Below, in pieces: positions 41,385-52,975 of a stretch of DNA of 64,000 bases. The notes beneath the pieces were generated by a model. It was not told the DNA's origin and did no database searches. It saw nothing but the letters and a program-made list of their open reading frames with translations. The translations under genes were made by a program, and so were the position numbers. Source of the stretch: Brasenia schreberi (taxonomy: Eukaryota > Streptophyta > Magnoliopsida > Nymphaeales > Cabombaceae); NCBI GenBank assembly GCA_036023115.1, contig JAYKKT010000086.1:11919501-11983500 (forward strand). The letters are read 5' to 3'. Every line of letters starts with the position of its first letter. Position 1 is the stretch's first letter.

Positions 41385-43470
41385 TAATAGCTGGTCCGAA
41401 GATGCCTTGCTTGAGCGTGGGCTTGGCCTTCGCCTTGGGCTGCAAGAGGGAGCTCCGCGAAGTTGAACGGCAAGGGGCTGCTGGCCGGGTGCCTTAGGTG
41501 CGCGGAAGAGATGCCTTGAAGGTGGCCGGCTACTTGGAAAGGGGCTGCCTTGGCGTGTGGGGCTAAGGTGAGTATCTAGGGTCACTAAGGAAGGGTTGTG
41601 AGGTTAGGGAGTATCACACTAAGGGGAGCCTAAGGGAGTGTCTAATGGAGCACCTAAGGGAAGGATGTGGCTGGCTGGAGTGGCCGACTAGGGGAACTTG
41701 GTGGTGGCGGGCTGCTAGGGTGGCTATGGGTGGAGTATGGGAAGGAAGCTAGCTAGGGTATGGGGTAAGGTGGTAGTGGGTGTAGTGGGGTGATATGGGC
41801 AGGTTTTAGGGAGTTGGGTGGAGTGGCCGGATGTAGCTAGGGTGTCTAGGTAGTGGCGGGTAGTTAGGGTGGTTATATCCTGGCCGAATGGGAGTGGGGG
41901 AGAAGATGAATGGCTGGTGTTAGGGGAAGATGGTGGTGGTGCAGGGGGTTGAGAGTGGAGGGGGAGTGGAGAAGAGGTGAGGTAGGGTATGGGGTACTAA
42001 CCTGCGGTGATGGGAGGCAGCGGGTGGTTGAGGAGCAGCCGGGTGTGGTGGATTGGCTGGTTCGGCCGGATGAAGAGGATGGCGACGTGTGGCTGGGGAG
42101 TGGTGCAGCAGGTGGTGCATGGTGGTGGTGCAGGTGGAGGAGCCAGCTGGGAGTGGGGCAGGTGGAAGTGGAGAAGAGGTGGAAGGTCAGCTGGAAAATG
42201 GAGGACCCAAGGCTTGAAAACCCGCCCACTAGGGGGGGGGTTTATAGCTTTTGTGAAGGGCGGTGGGGCTGGTTTTGGGGTAGTGGTTAGGTGGTCTAGG
42301 GTGGTGGTAAGGTAGTAAGGTGGGCTGGTATTAGGGTAGGGCCAGATATTTTAGATACAAGGGGTTTTGGGTAAGTTGTGTGTTAGGTTTAGGTGGGGTG
42401 GTTTAGGGGTTTAGGGTTTAGCTAGGTGGGTTTGTTTTAGGGTGAGGTTTAGTGAGGTGGGTTAGGTGATTAGGCTAGGATTAGGTTAGGTTTAGGGAAG
42501 GATTAGGGAAGTGGGTTAGGTGATTAGGTTGGGATTAGGTCCGAGATTAGGGAAGTGGGTTAGGTGATTAGGCTATGATTAGGACCGGATTAGGGTGGAA
42601 AGCTAGGATTAGGTATTTTTGGTTAGGATTAGATGATGGAGCTCCCTTTGCATGACCCATGGACTCTAATCACATCATGTTGGTGCAGCCCTTGGTTAGG
42701 TTTTGGCTAATTACAAGCTAAACCCACTTAATTAGGATAACCCACATGATTAACCCCAAACTTGACACACAAGTCAAGCTTAATTACAACACACACTTGA
42801 TCTTATCCTCCCCCACTCTCTGTCATGCCCATAATCCCACGTGAAATTCAAGTGGGCCCCGCGTCCATTTATGAGAAGGTGATGTGGGCCATGGATATGG
42901 ATATTGGATTGGATTTTTGAATCCAAATCCAAATCTAAGTCCACACATGGGTTTGGATTGGGATCTGGATATATATGGTCCAAATCCAATCCAAACTGAA
43001 TTCTGACTCCTTCGAGCTGTGTTCGAAACGAACGATTTGTGTGGGGCCTGACAGCATCAGTACTCCGTCTGCGTTGGGTCTTTGCTAACATGATCGTCTG
43101 CCTCTGTTTTCGCCTTCCGGAGATGACTTCGAATGATGTTTTGATGATAACAGGGTATTGGACGTTCGAGATCCTGGGGTGGATTCAATACGAGAGTTGC
43201 TGTGCCGGGCTCAACCTGTGCTCTTGTTTCGGGCTCTCTTTGGCTTTTCTGGTCCTATCTTGATCAGGCCAAGCTGCTTCGGGGTTTCAAAAACGTGTTT
43301 TAAAAGGTTTTCAAAAGCCATATCATGTATTTTTGAAATATAAAGTTCAAAACATATATACAGGGTTGTCTGGAAGGTTGCTGGGTTTCCAGACTCAAAA
43401 TGGCCCTTTGGGGCTGCTTTTACAAAACCAGGTTGTTTTTAGGAATTCGTGGGATTTCGGGGTGTTTACA

Positions 43471-45950
43471 CTAAGGTCTTGGAAATAAGAACGAAAGCTC
43501 AATGTGTGTGAGTGCTTGAATTGAAGTACTATGCACACAACATGAAATTAAACCCAAATATAAATTGCAGTATGGCCTTAACTAAGGTCTTGGGAATAAG
43601 AGCGAAAGCTCAATGTGTGTGAGTGCTTGAATTGAAGTACTACGCACACAACATGAAATTAACCCAAGGATAGTATAACACGACCCTTCCTTGGGTCTTA
43701 CAAATAAGAGCGAAGGCTCAATGTGTATGAGTGCGAGAATTTAAAGGCAACACACCCAACTCAAGCAAAACCCTACGCAACTTAAAGTATATACATAAAT
43801 TTATATATAAAGGGCTGATTAGGCCCCTGTCTGTTCAAAATCGTGCATAACTAAGAGCGAGGTAGGCTCAAGTGCACGTGTGTGTGGGTGTACCAAGCCA
43901 CGTTATCAAAAGCGGGGGGAGACTATGCTCCATTATTACAACCCCGTATCAAATTCAATTTAATTTAAGCAAGTCTACCACTAAGGACCGAGTTAGGCAC
44001 TTACTTATAGCTGGTCCGAAGATGACTTGCTTGAGCGTGGGTTTGCTTCGCCTTGGGCTGCAAGAGGGAGCTCCTCGGAGTGACACGGCAAGGGGAGGTG
44101 CTGGCCGGGTGACTTGGGGTGAGCGGATGTGGCGCCTTGAAGCTGGCCGGCTGTTAGGAGGGGGCTGCCGTGGTACTTTGGGTGCAGTCGGCTAGGGGTG
44201 GACGACTAAGGGGAGTTTTAGTGGTGGCCAATTGGGGTAGTGGGGATGTTATGGATGGGAAGGGAGCTAGCTAGGTTGCTGTGGAAGGTGGAACTAAGGG
44301 CTGGTGGAAAGTGGAAGGGGCAGGTCTTAGGGAGCCATGTAGGGTGGCCGGGTATCACTAAGGGAGAAGGTAAAGGGTTGGTTGGTGTAAGGGGTTTAGG
44401 TCTGGCCGAATGGGTGAGGGTGGTGGATGGCAAAGGAAGATGCTAAGTGGTGGTCATATGGGTGGTTGAGAGTGGAGGGGGAGTGAAGAGGAGGTGGAGC
44501 TAAGTGTAAGGTACTAACCGAATGGATGACGAAGGCCGGTGGATGGAAGAAGGGCAACCGGGTGATGAAGGAAGATAGGGTTCGGCCGGGAGGTGGTGGC
44601 GACATGGAGTGGAGCAGGCTGGGAGGCAGTGGTGGCGCGAGGTGGAGCTTGGCCGGATGGAAGTGGTGCAGGTGGAGCAAGGTGGAAGGTTCGGTTGGGA
44701 GGTGATTGGCCAAGGTCGGCTGGGCCAAGGTGGAAAAGGATTGAAAACCCGCCCACTAGGGGGGGTTTATATAGGGTTTGAAATGGTGGTTGGGGCTGGT
44801 ATTTGGAGGGTGGTAAGGTGGTTTAGGTGGTGGTGGTGTGGTGATAAGGTGGGCTGGTTTTGAGGAGGGGCCAAATATTTTGTTTAAAGGGGTTTTAGGT
44901 ATATGGTGTGCTAGGTTTAGGGTTTAGCTAGGTGGGTTGGTTTTGGGGTGAGGTTTAGTGAGGTGGGTTAGGTGATTAGACTAGGATTAGGTTAGGTTTA
45001 AGGAAATTAGGCTAGGTTTAGGGAAGGATTAGGAAAGTGGGTTAGGTGATTAGGTTGGGATTAGGCCGGGATTGGGGAAGTGGGTTAGGTGATTAGGCTA
45101 GGTTTAGGCCGGGATTAGGGTAAAAGGCTAGGATTAGGGGTTTTTACTTAGGATTGGGTTAGGGAGCTCCCTTTGCATAACCCATAGACCTTGTTGCATC
45201 GTGTTGGTGCAGCCCTAGGTTAGGTTTTGGCTAATACAAGCTTAAACCCGCACTAATTAGGCCAACCCACATGATTAACCCCAAACTTGACACACAAGTC
45301 AAGCTTAATTACAATTAACCCTCAAATCTTATCCTCCCCCACTCTCTCTCATGCCCATAATCCCACGTGAATTTCAAGTGGGCCCCACCTCCATTTATGA
45401 GAAGGTGATGTGGGCCATGGATGTGGATATTGGATTGGATCTCTGGATCCAAATCCACACATAGGTTTGGATTGGGATTTGGATATATATGGTCCAGATC
45501 CAATCCAAACGAACGGTTTGTGCGGGGTCTGACAGCATCAATACTCCGTCTGCGTTGGGTCTTCGCCAACATGATCGTCCGCTTCTGTTTTCACCTTCCG
45601 AAGATGATTTCAAGTGATGTTTGATGATAACAGGGTCTTGACGTTCGAGATCCTGGGGGTGGATTCAATACGAGAGTTGCTGTGTCGGGCTCGACATGTG
45701 CTCCGGTTCCGGGCTCTCTTTGGCTCTTCTGGTCCCGCTTTGATCAGGCCAAGCCACTTCGTGGGGTTTCAAAATATATTTTAAAGTTTCCAAACTATAT
45801 TACACATATTTAAAACATATAAAGTTTTAAAACATCTGTACAGGGTTGCTTGGAAGGCTCCTGGGTTTCCAAACTCAAAATGGCCCTTTGGGGCTGCTTT
45901 TACAAAACCAGGTTGATTTGAGAAGTTCATGGGATTTTGGGGTGTTTACA
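43471..45950 (-). mobile_element. Solo LTR C, right part
   Basis: This continues C after the ctaag duplication (43471-43475). It contains repeat units (about 43480-43740), a donor GTAAGT at 44004, TATATAAA at 44766-44773 with hairpin, telomere-like repeats (44900-45150) and the U3 end GTGTTTACA at 45950. It is followed by target duplication gtaca (45951-45955) and then gag of B. Confidence 0.9.
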
Positions 45951-45955
45951 GTACA

Positions 45956-46738
45956 TACCTCCTTTCCTTTCCCACTGCCACTGGCGTGCTTGGGAAAGGG
46001 TTCTTTGAAGATAGCTTGAGTTGGCTCAGGTTCCGCAGTGACCTGGAGCCTGCCCTCCGCTAACAAGTTCTCGATTTTATTTAAAAGGGAGAAACAACGT
46101 TTGGTATCATGGCCTTTGAGCCGATGATACTTGCAAAAACGATTTAAATACCCCCCTTTGGAAGTGACTCCCTCGGGGATTTCGGGAAGTTCGATCATGC
46201 CATGGGCAAGTAGGAGGTTTAGGACCTCCGACATAGGTTGCCCCAGCAGAGTGTATTCCCGTTTTTCAATCGGTTTTTGGAAATTTCTCTCCCTTTTATT
46301 TTCTAGCTTTTCAAAATTTTTGGAAGTGCCTGCCACGCCTGGATCCACTCGGACATTGGCGATTTTATGGGGCTTTGCCCCTTTGTCCATCGTGGGTAGC
46401 CCATAAGTGATGGGCTTTTCCAAGCGGGTTTTAGAAACGGCACTTTCTTTCCATAGATGATCGTATATCCCCTTTTTCAAGTTTGTTTCAAAAAGGGATG
46501 CTTTTTTGATCAACTTATGGAAAGTTGAGATCTCATGGAGCGAGAGAAGGGTTTTTAACTCGCTTTTAAAATTATCCAGGATGAGCATGACTGCGCATCC
46601 TTCGGATATGAGCTCTCGCACTTGGCCCAAAAGGGACCTCCATCGAATAATGAAGGCATGTACGTCTTCGTTCATGCCCTGCTCCATATCCCTTAAAGTG
46701 TTCAGAGTCGGCGTGACTTCTACGTTGTGTGCAAATCC
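45956..46738 (-). pseudogene. Gag C-terminal half of element B
   Basis: The open frame 45875-46687 runs from GMNEDVHAFIIRWRSLL through the zinc knuckle (CKYHRLKGHDTKRC) to KHASGSGKGKEVC, then reads into LTR C sequence. The true gag continues at 16278 on the far side of C, D and E. The knuckle keeps all four ligands (C, H, H, C). A frame loss near 46690-46740 separates the N-terminal half. Confidence 0.87.
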
Positions 46739-47338
46739 TTACATGAAGCAATTCGCTAACTCTTCAAAAGTAGCGAACTGGCTTAAATTATAGGAAGCCA
46801 GCCATTTGGCAGCTGTGCCTTTAAGGGATAAAGGGAACCAATACACCCATTTCATCGAGTCCTTTTTCTTCTTGTGAGCTCGACGCGAGAAAAGTTGCAA
46901 GTGAGACCTAGGGTCTCCCATGCCATCATACCGATGGAAGTTCGGTATTTCATCATCACTGTCTATTTCATAATCTATGGGAAGGAAATCAGACAGGGCG
47001 TAACTCCTTTTCTCTTTATTTTGCCCTTTCAGCAGCTGCTGTAGGGCTTTACGGTCCTTTTGTGTGAAGGACTCGTGGTATTGGTTGCCTTCCATCACGA
47101 AGGCCTCTTTGTGCTTGCGAGGTTTTTCAGATTTTTTCTTGGCCCTTTGTTCACCATTTGATGAACATGAATCGCCTACTTCAGCCTCTTGGCTGAGAGC
47201 ATCGATTTTGGCCTCGAATTCTCTTCTCAAGTCCTCTATCTCGTCTAGTTTGATCTTATTTTTCAAAATCCTCCTAGAGTGAGAACTTGATGCGCATGAG
47301 CCTTGGCTCGACACTTCACTTGGGTTGGATTTTGACAT
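46739..47338 (-). CDS. Gag N-terminal half of element B
   Basis: The start codon chosen is at 47338 (MSKSNPSEVSSQGSC), shared with D, E and G in position. An in-frame ATG further upstream lies in the leader and next to the primer binding site, so it is not used. A coiled-coil-like stretch (DEIEDLRREFEAKIDALSQEAEV) is followed by Lys-rich KAKKKSEKPRKHKE, EGNQYHESFTQKDRKALQQLLKGQ and the capsid-like core (YWFPLSLKGTAAKWLASY). It stops at a Gln-to-stop change after NCFM (46739-46741). Gag forms the virus-like particle. Confidence 0.87.
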   Translation of the reverse strand: MSKSNPSEVSSQGSCASSSHSRRILKNKIKLDEIEDLRREFEAKIDALSQEAEVGDSCSSNGEQRAKKKSEKPRKHKEAFVMEGNQYHESFTQKDRKALQQLLKGQNKEKRSYALSDFLPIDYEIDSDDEIPNFHRYDGMGDPRSHLQLFSRRAHKKKKDSMKWVYWFPLSLKGTAAKWLASYNLSQFATFEELANCFM

Positions 47339-47451
47339 AATTTCAAGCTTTTCAAAAATTCCTAAGTACAAGTAAAGACAAGAATTAAAACAACACCTTT
47401 TTAAAAAAATTTCGCAAGTTCCTAGAGTGAATCGACTTTTAAAAGACTCAC

Positions 47452-47469
47452 GTCCCACCGGGCGTGCCA
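47452..47469 (-). promoter_or_regulatory. Primer binding site of element B
   Basis: GTCCCACCGGGCGTGCCA on the plus strand, six bases from the start of the 5' LTR at 47476, identical to D. Confidence 0.85.
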
Positions 47470-47475
47470 AATAAC

Positions 47476-49340
47476 TGTAGACGCAGAAAATTCTCGCTCC
47501 TGGTTCTTAGGCCTAAAGCGAACCTTTTTGTGTGCCTAAGTCCTATTTAAACAAACAGGGCGTGCTAGCTAGCTTACTGAAGCTAGCTAAGATATATTTT
47601 AAACCTGACTTCTAACGTGGCGACTGTGAGCAAGCAAGCTCTTGTCGTCGCAGACCTTCTTGCACTGATGCGCAAGGGTCAGTCTATACACTTTGAAAAA
47701 TCGAGTTTTGAGTGTAAGAACCTACGAAAGCAGTTTGAGGTGTTTGATTCGGGTCTTTTGGTATGACTTTCAGTTTTTAGTTCACGTGGATTTGCATGTG
47801 CCTAAGTCTTTCTTTTTATCCCTCTTTGGGGCCACCTAGGTGTGTGTTATGAACACTCCACTAAAATGTGGCGAGTTTGAGCGGGAGTATGGGGTTTGCT
47901 TTTGATGCAATATGCGTCCTAACTCGTGGTATGGCGTATATGCAATGCAAACTCACGCAACTCCAAAGGGAAAAACCAGAATTTAAAAGACAATGCCGAA
48001 GGGGAATGACTTGTAATGGAAATTGCCGAAGGGAAATGACTTGTAATGGAAATTGCTGAAGGGAAATTGCCAAAGGGAAATACGTATATAATGTATATAT
48101 GGGCCCTTACTTGGGTCTTGCAAATAAGAGCGAAGGCTCAATGTGGGTGCGTGCGAGAATTAAAGTACTACACACACGACATGAAATGAAACCCAAATAT
48201 AAATTGCAGTATGGCCTTAACTAAGGTCTTGGGAATAAGAGTGAAAGCTCAATGTGTGTGAGTGCTTGAATTGAAGTACTACGCGCACAACATGAAATTA
48301 AACCCAAATATCAATTGCAATATGGCCTTAACTAAGATCTTGGGAATAAGAGCGAAAGCTCAATGTGTGTGAGTGCTTGAATTGAAGTACTATGCACACA
48401 ACATGAAATTAAACCCAAATATAAATTACAATATGGCCTTAACTAAGGTCTTGGGAGTAAGAGCGAAAGCTCAATGTGTGTGAGTGCTTGAATTGAAGTA
48501 CTACGCACACAACATGAAATTAAACCCAAATATAAATTGCAATATGGCCTTAACTAAGGTCTTGGAAGTAAGAGCGAAAGCTCAATATGTGTGAGTACTT
48601 GAATTGAAGTACTACGCACACGACATGAAATTAAACCCAAGGATAGTATAACACGGCTCTTACTTGGGTCTTGCAAATAAGAGCGAAGGCTCAATGTGTG
48701 TGGGTGTGCCAAGCCACGTTATTACAAGCGGGGGGAGACAATGCTCCGTTATTACAACCCCATAGCAAATTTAATTTAACTTAAGCAAGTCTACAACTAA
48801 GGACCGAGTTAGGCACTTACTTATAGCTGGTCCGGAGGTGACTTGCTTGAGCTTTGGCTTGGGCTTCGCCTTGGGCTGCAAGAGGGAGCTCCTCGAAGTG
48901 GAACGGCAAGGATGTGTGGCCGGGTGACAAGAGAGCACGGGTGAGACGGTGCCTTGGTGCTTGCTGGCTGCTAGGAGGGGGCTGCCGTGTGACTTGGGTG
49001 CAGTCGGCTATGACTGGCCGACTAGGGGGTGTTTTGAGTGGTGGCCGGTTGGGATAGCTAGGAGTCTTTGGGAAGGGCGAGGGAGCTAGCTTGGTTGTTG
49101 TGGAAGGTGGAGCTAAGGGCTGGTGGAAAGTGGTAGAGGTAGGTCCTAGGGAGCCAAGTAGAGTGGCCGGGTATCACTAGGGGGAAGGTAAATAGTCGGG
49201 TGGTATAAGGGGTTAGGTCTGGCCGAATGAGGAAGGGGGACGGGCAGGCTGTGATGGGATGATGTGGTGGTGGTATGGGTGGTTGAGAGTGGAGGGGGAG
49301 TGGAGGGGGAGTGAAGAGGAGGTAGAGTTAGGTTGAGGTA
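47476..49340 (-). mobile_element. 5' LTR of element B, U5-side part
   Basis: It begins TGTAGACGCAG after the primer binding site and contains 110-bp repeat units (about 48120-48680) and a donor GTAAGT at 48820. It is interrupted at 49340 by solo LTR F. It continues at 52976. Confidence 0.9.
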
Positions 49341-50567
49341 TGTAAACACCCCAAAATCCCACGAACTTCTCAAATAAAACCTGGTTTTGTAAAAGCAGCC
49401 CCAAAGGGCAATTTTGAGTCTAGAAACCCGGGAGCCTTCCAGGCAACCCTATACATATGCTTTAAACTTTACATATTTCAAAAATGTATAATATGGCTTT
49501 AAAAACACATTTTTAAAACCCCGAAGCAGTTTGGCCTAAGCAAGACAGGACCAGAAAGCTAAAGAGAGCCTAGAACCGGAGCACAAGTCGAGCCCGGCAC
49601 AACAACTCTCGTATTGAATCCATCCCCAGGATCTCGAATGTCCAAGATCCTGTTATCATCAAAACATCATTTGAAGTCATCTCCGAAAGGCGAAAACAAA
49701 GGCGGACGATCATGTTGGCGAAGACCCAACGTAGACGGAGTACTGATGCTGTCAGACCCCGCACAAACCGTTCGTTTCAAACACAGCCTGAAGGAGTCAG
49801 AATTCAGTTTGGATTGGATCTGGACCATATATATCCAGATCCCAATCCAAACCCATGTATGGACTTAGATTTGGATTTGGATTCAAAAATCCAATCCAAT
49901 ATCCATATCCATGGCCCACATCACCTTCTCATAAATGGAGGTGGGGCCCACTTGGATTTCACGTGTGATTATGGGCATGAGAGAGAGTGGGGGAGGATAA
50001 GATCAAAGTGTGTTGTAATTAAGCTTGACTTGTGTATCAAGTTTGAGGTTAATCATGTGGGTTAAGCCTAATTAAAGTGGGTTAAAGCTTGTAATTAGCC
50101 AAAACCTAACCTAGGGCTGCACCAACATAAGGTCTATAGGTCATGCAAAGGGAGCTCCTTAACCCCACCCTAACCAAAAACACCTAATCCTAGCCTTTTA
50201 CCCTAATCTGATCCTAATCCTAGCCTAATCACCTAACCCACTTCCCTAATCTCGGCCTAATCCCAACCTAATCACCTAACCCACTTCCCTAATCCTTCCC
50301 TAAACCTAGGTTAATTTCCCTAAACCTAACCTAATCTTAACCTAATCACCTAACCCACCTCACTAAACCTCACCCCAAAACCAACCCACCTAGCTAAACC
50401 CTAAACCTCTAAACCACCCTACCTAAACCTAGCACACAACCTACCCAATCCCCTTGTATTTAAAATATCTGGCCCTACCCTTTCCAGCCCACCTTATCAC
50501 CACACCACCCTACCTAAACCACCTAACCACTACCCTAATACCAGCCCCAACCGACCTAGCCCAACCC

Positions 50568-50575
50568 TATATAAA
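50568..50575 (+). promoter_or_regulatory. TATA box 2 with GC hairpin, LTR F
   Basis: CCCTATATAAACCC is followed by a C-run, TAA, and GGGGCGGGTTTT, so the sequence just after the TATA box can fold as AAACCC(C)n against GGG(C)GGGTTT. It lies about 1.23 kb into the LTR. Confidence 0.6.
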
Positions 50576-51471
50576 CCCCCCCCTAAGGGGCGGGTTTTCC
50601 CATCTTGGACAATCTCTCACCCTCCTTTCCAGCCCAACCGAGCCCAGCCACCTGCACCACTTCCAACCGGGTCTTCCACCTGCACCACCACCAGCCACCA
50701 CCATACTCCACCTGCTCCACCACACCCCCACCGGCCAAATACCCGTCGCCATCCTTCTCATCCGGCCGAACCAGTTGCTCTACCACACCCGGCTCCCCCT
50801 CAACCAACCACCGCCTCCCATCGTCGCCGGTTAGTACTCCATCCCTCACCTCACCTCTTCTCCACTCCCCCTCCACTCTCAGCCACCTGTACTACCACCA
50901 TCTTCCCTTAACACCAGCCACTTATCGCCCCCACTCCCATTCAGCCAAGCCTTAACTACTCTAACTACCCGCCATTGCCTAGACACCCTAGCTACACCCG
51001 GCCACTCCACCTAACTCCCTAAGACCTGCCCATATCACCTCACCACATCCACCACCACCTTACCCCATACCCTAGCTAGCTCCCTTCCCATCCACCATCG
51101 CCTAGCCACCCTAGCAGCCCGCCACCACTAAGTCTCCCTAGCAGTCGGCCACTCCAACCGACTGCCATACACCCATTCGGCCAGCCACCCGCCAGCCATA
51201 TCCTTCCCCTAGACACTCCCTTAGGCTCCCCCTTAGTGCCATACTCCCTAACCTTACAACCTCCCTTAGTGACCCTACATAGTCACCTTAGCCCCACACA
51301 CAAAACCAGCCCTTCGCTAAGCAGCCGGCCATTTTCAAGGCGCCTCTCCCGTGCCCCATTTGCAGCCGGCCAGCAGCCCCTCTTGACGATCAACTCTCCG
51401 GAGCTCCCTCTTGCAGCCCAAGGTGAAGGCCAAGCCCACGCTCAAGCAAGGCTTCTTCGGACCAGCTATTA

Positions 51472-51480
51472 GTAAGTGCC
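51472..51480 (+). promoter_or_regulatory. Splice-donor-like GTAAGTGCC, LTR F
   Basis: TTA followed by GTAAGTGCC, about 900 bp downstream of TATA box 2 and upstream of the (TA)n and 109-bp repeats. It is the best-conserved short motif of the LTR across subfamilies. Confidence 0.5.
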
Positions 51481-51638
51481 TAACTTGGTCCTTAGTTGTA
51501 TACTTGTTTAAAAATTTAATTCGATACGGGGTTGTAATAACGGAGCATAGTCTCCCCCCGCTTGTAATAACGTGGCTTGGCACACCCACACACACGTGCA
51601 CGAGTTTGAACACACACGGGCCTAATCAGCCCCTAATC

Positions 51639-51643
<5 letters not shown>

Positions 51644-51729
<86 letters not shown>
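51644..51729. repeat. (TA)n microsatellite, LTR F
   Basis: An 86-bp alternating TA tract, the longest in the window. It produces an artefactual Tyr-Ile reading frame. Confidence 0.97.
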
Positions 51730-51732
<3 letters not shown>

Positions 51733-51769
51733 CTTACGTAGTGTTTTGCTTAAGTTGGGTGTGTTGTCT

Positions 51770-52380
51770 TTCAATTCAAGCACTCACACATATTGAGCCT
51801 TCGCTCTTATTTGAAAGACCCAAGTAAGGGCCGAGCTATACTATTTGGGTTTCATTTCATGTCATGTGTGTAAGTCTTTCAATTCAAGCACTCACACACA
51901 TTGAGCCTTCGCTCTTATTTGAAAGACCCAAGTAAGGGCAGAGCTATACTATTTGGGTTTCATTTCATATCGTGTGTGTAAGTCTTTCAATTCAAGCACT
52001 CACACACATTGAGTCTTCGCTCTTATTTGAAAGACCCAAGTAAGGGCCGAGCTATACTATTTGGGTTTCATTTCATGTCGTGTGTGTAAGTCTTTCAATT
52101 CAAGCACTCACACACATTGAGCCTTCGCTCTTATTTGAAAGACCCAAGTAAGGGTCGTGTTATACTATTTGGGTTTAATTTCATGTTGTGTGAGTAGTAT
52201 TTCAATTCAAGCACTCACACACATTGAGCTTTCGCTCTTATTCCCAAGACCTTAGTTAAGGCCATACTGCAAGTTATATTTGGGTTTTATTTCATGTCGT
52301 GTGTGTTAAGTCTTTCAATTCAAGCACGCACCCACATTGAGCATTCGCTCTTATTTGAAAGACCCAAGTAAGGGCACGTA
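51770..52380 (+). repeat. Tandem ~109-bp repeats, LTR F
   Basis: About six units with GAGC(C/T)TTCGCTCTTATTTGAAAG cores, the reverse complement of the arrays in the minus-strand LTRs. Confidence 0.88.
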
Positions 52381-52975
52381 TATACCCTATATACATATCT
52401 CCCTTCGGCATTTACATTACAAGTCATTTCCCTTCGGTTATTTTCCTTCGGCATTGTCTTTACATTCGGGTTTTCCCTTTGGAGTAGCGTGAGTTTGCAT
52501 TGCATCTACGCCATACCACGAGGTAGGACGCATATTGCATCAAAGCAAGCCCCGTACTCCCGCTCAAAATTCGCCCCATGTAGTGGAGTGTTCATAACAC
52601 ACACCTAGGTGGCCCATAAAGGGATAAAAGGAAAGACTTAGGCACGTGCAAATCCACGTGATCTAAAATTTGCCATCGTATTAAAAACTCGAATCAAAAA
52701 CACCTCGAACCGCTTCGTAGGCTTTTTCCTACCCTAAACTCAATTTTTAAAGCGTACATACCGACCCTTGCGCATCGGTGTAAGAAAGTCTGTGACGAAA
52801 AGAGCTCACTTGCTCACACTCGCCACGTTAGAAGTCAGAATTAAAATATATCTTCGCTAGCTTAAGTAAGCTAGCTGGCACGCCCTGTTTATATAAATAG
52901 GCCTTAGACACACGAGAGGATCCGCTCCAAGCCTTGAGAAGCCAGAGGCGGGGATTTTCCTGCATCTACAAGGTA

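Larger units (their letters stand above)
17124..43470 (-). mobile_element. Element D, Tat-lineage retrotransposon with nested E (26.3 kb span)
   Basis: Ends are TGTAGACGC at 17124 and TGTTTACA at 43470, flanked by ctaag duplications. The 3' LTR is 17124-17702 plus 32351-33754, truncated in U3. The internal region is 33755-40004 and the 5' LTR 40005-43470 (3,466 bp). A deletion fused the 3' LTR to integrase, removing the integrase C-terminus, 3' untranslated region and polypurine tract. The gag-protease and pol frames are long but disrupted. Confidence 0.9.
40005..43470 (-). mobile_element. 5' LTR of element D
   Basis: A 3,466-bp complete LTR, TGTAGACGCAGG to GTGTTTACA. It carries 109-bp repeat units (about 40610-41110), a 53-bp (TA)n tract (41147-41199), a donor GTAAGT at 41384, TATA 2 (CTATAAA at 42241-42247) with GC hairpin, telomere-like GATTAGG repeats (42380-42620) and a degraded TATA 1 near 42870. 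Confidence 0.92.
49341..52970 (+). mobile_element. Solo LTR F, plus orientation, complete (3,630 bp)
   Basis: It runs TGTAAACACCCC to GCATCTACA, flanked by the 5-bp duplication aggta (49336-49340; 52971-52975). The uninterrupted site is seen in B's other LTR near 9738 (TTGAGGTACTAACCGG). In order it has a degraded TATA 1 (ATAAATGG, 49931), telomere-like CCTAATC repeats (50170-50450), TATATAAA at 50568-50575 with GC hairpin, a donor GTAAGT at 51472, an 86-bp (TA)n tract, repeat units (51770-52380) and a third TATA-like site at about 52892-52904. Confidence 0.95.

Noticed and set aside
51411..51827. 138-codon plus-strand frame with a long Tyr-Ile run
   Set aside because: It is produced by translating the 86-bp TA microsatellite in LTR F; no counterpart exists in LTRs with shorter tracts.
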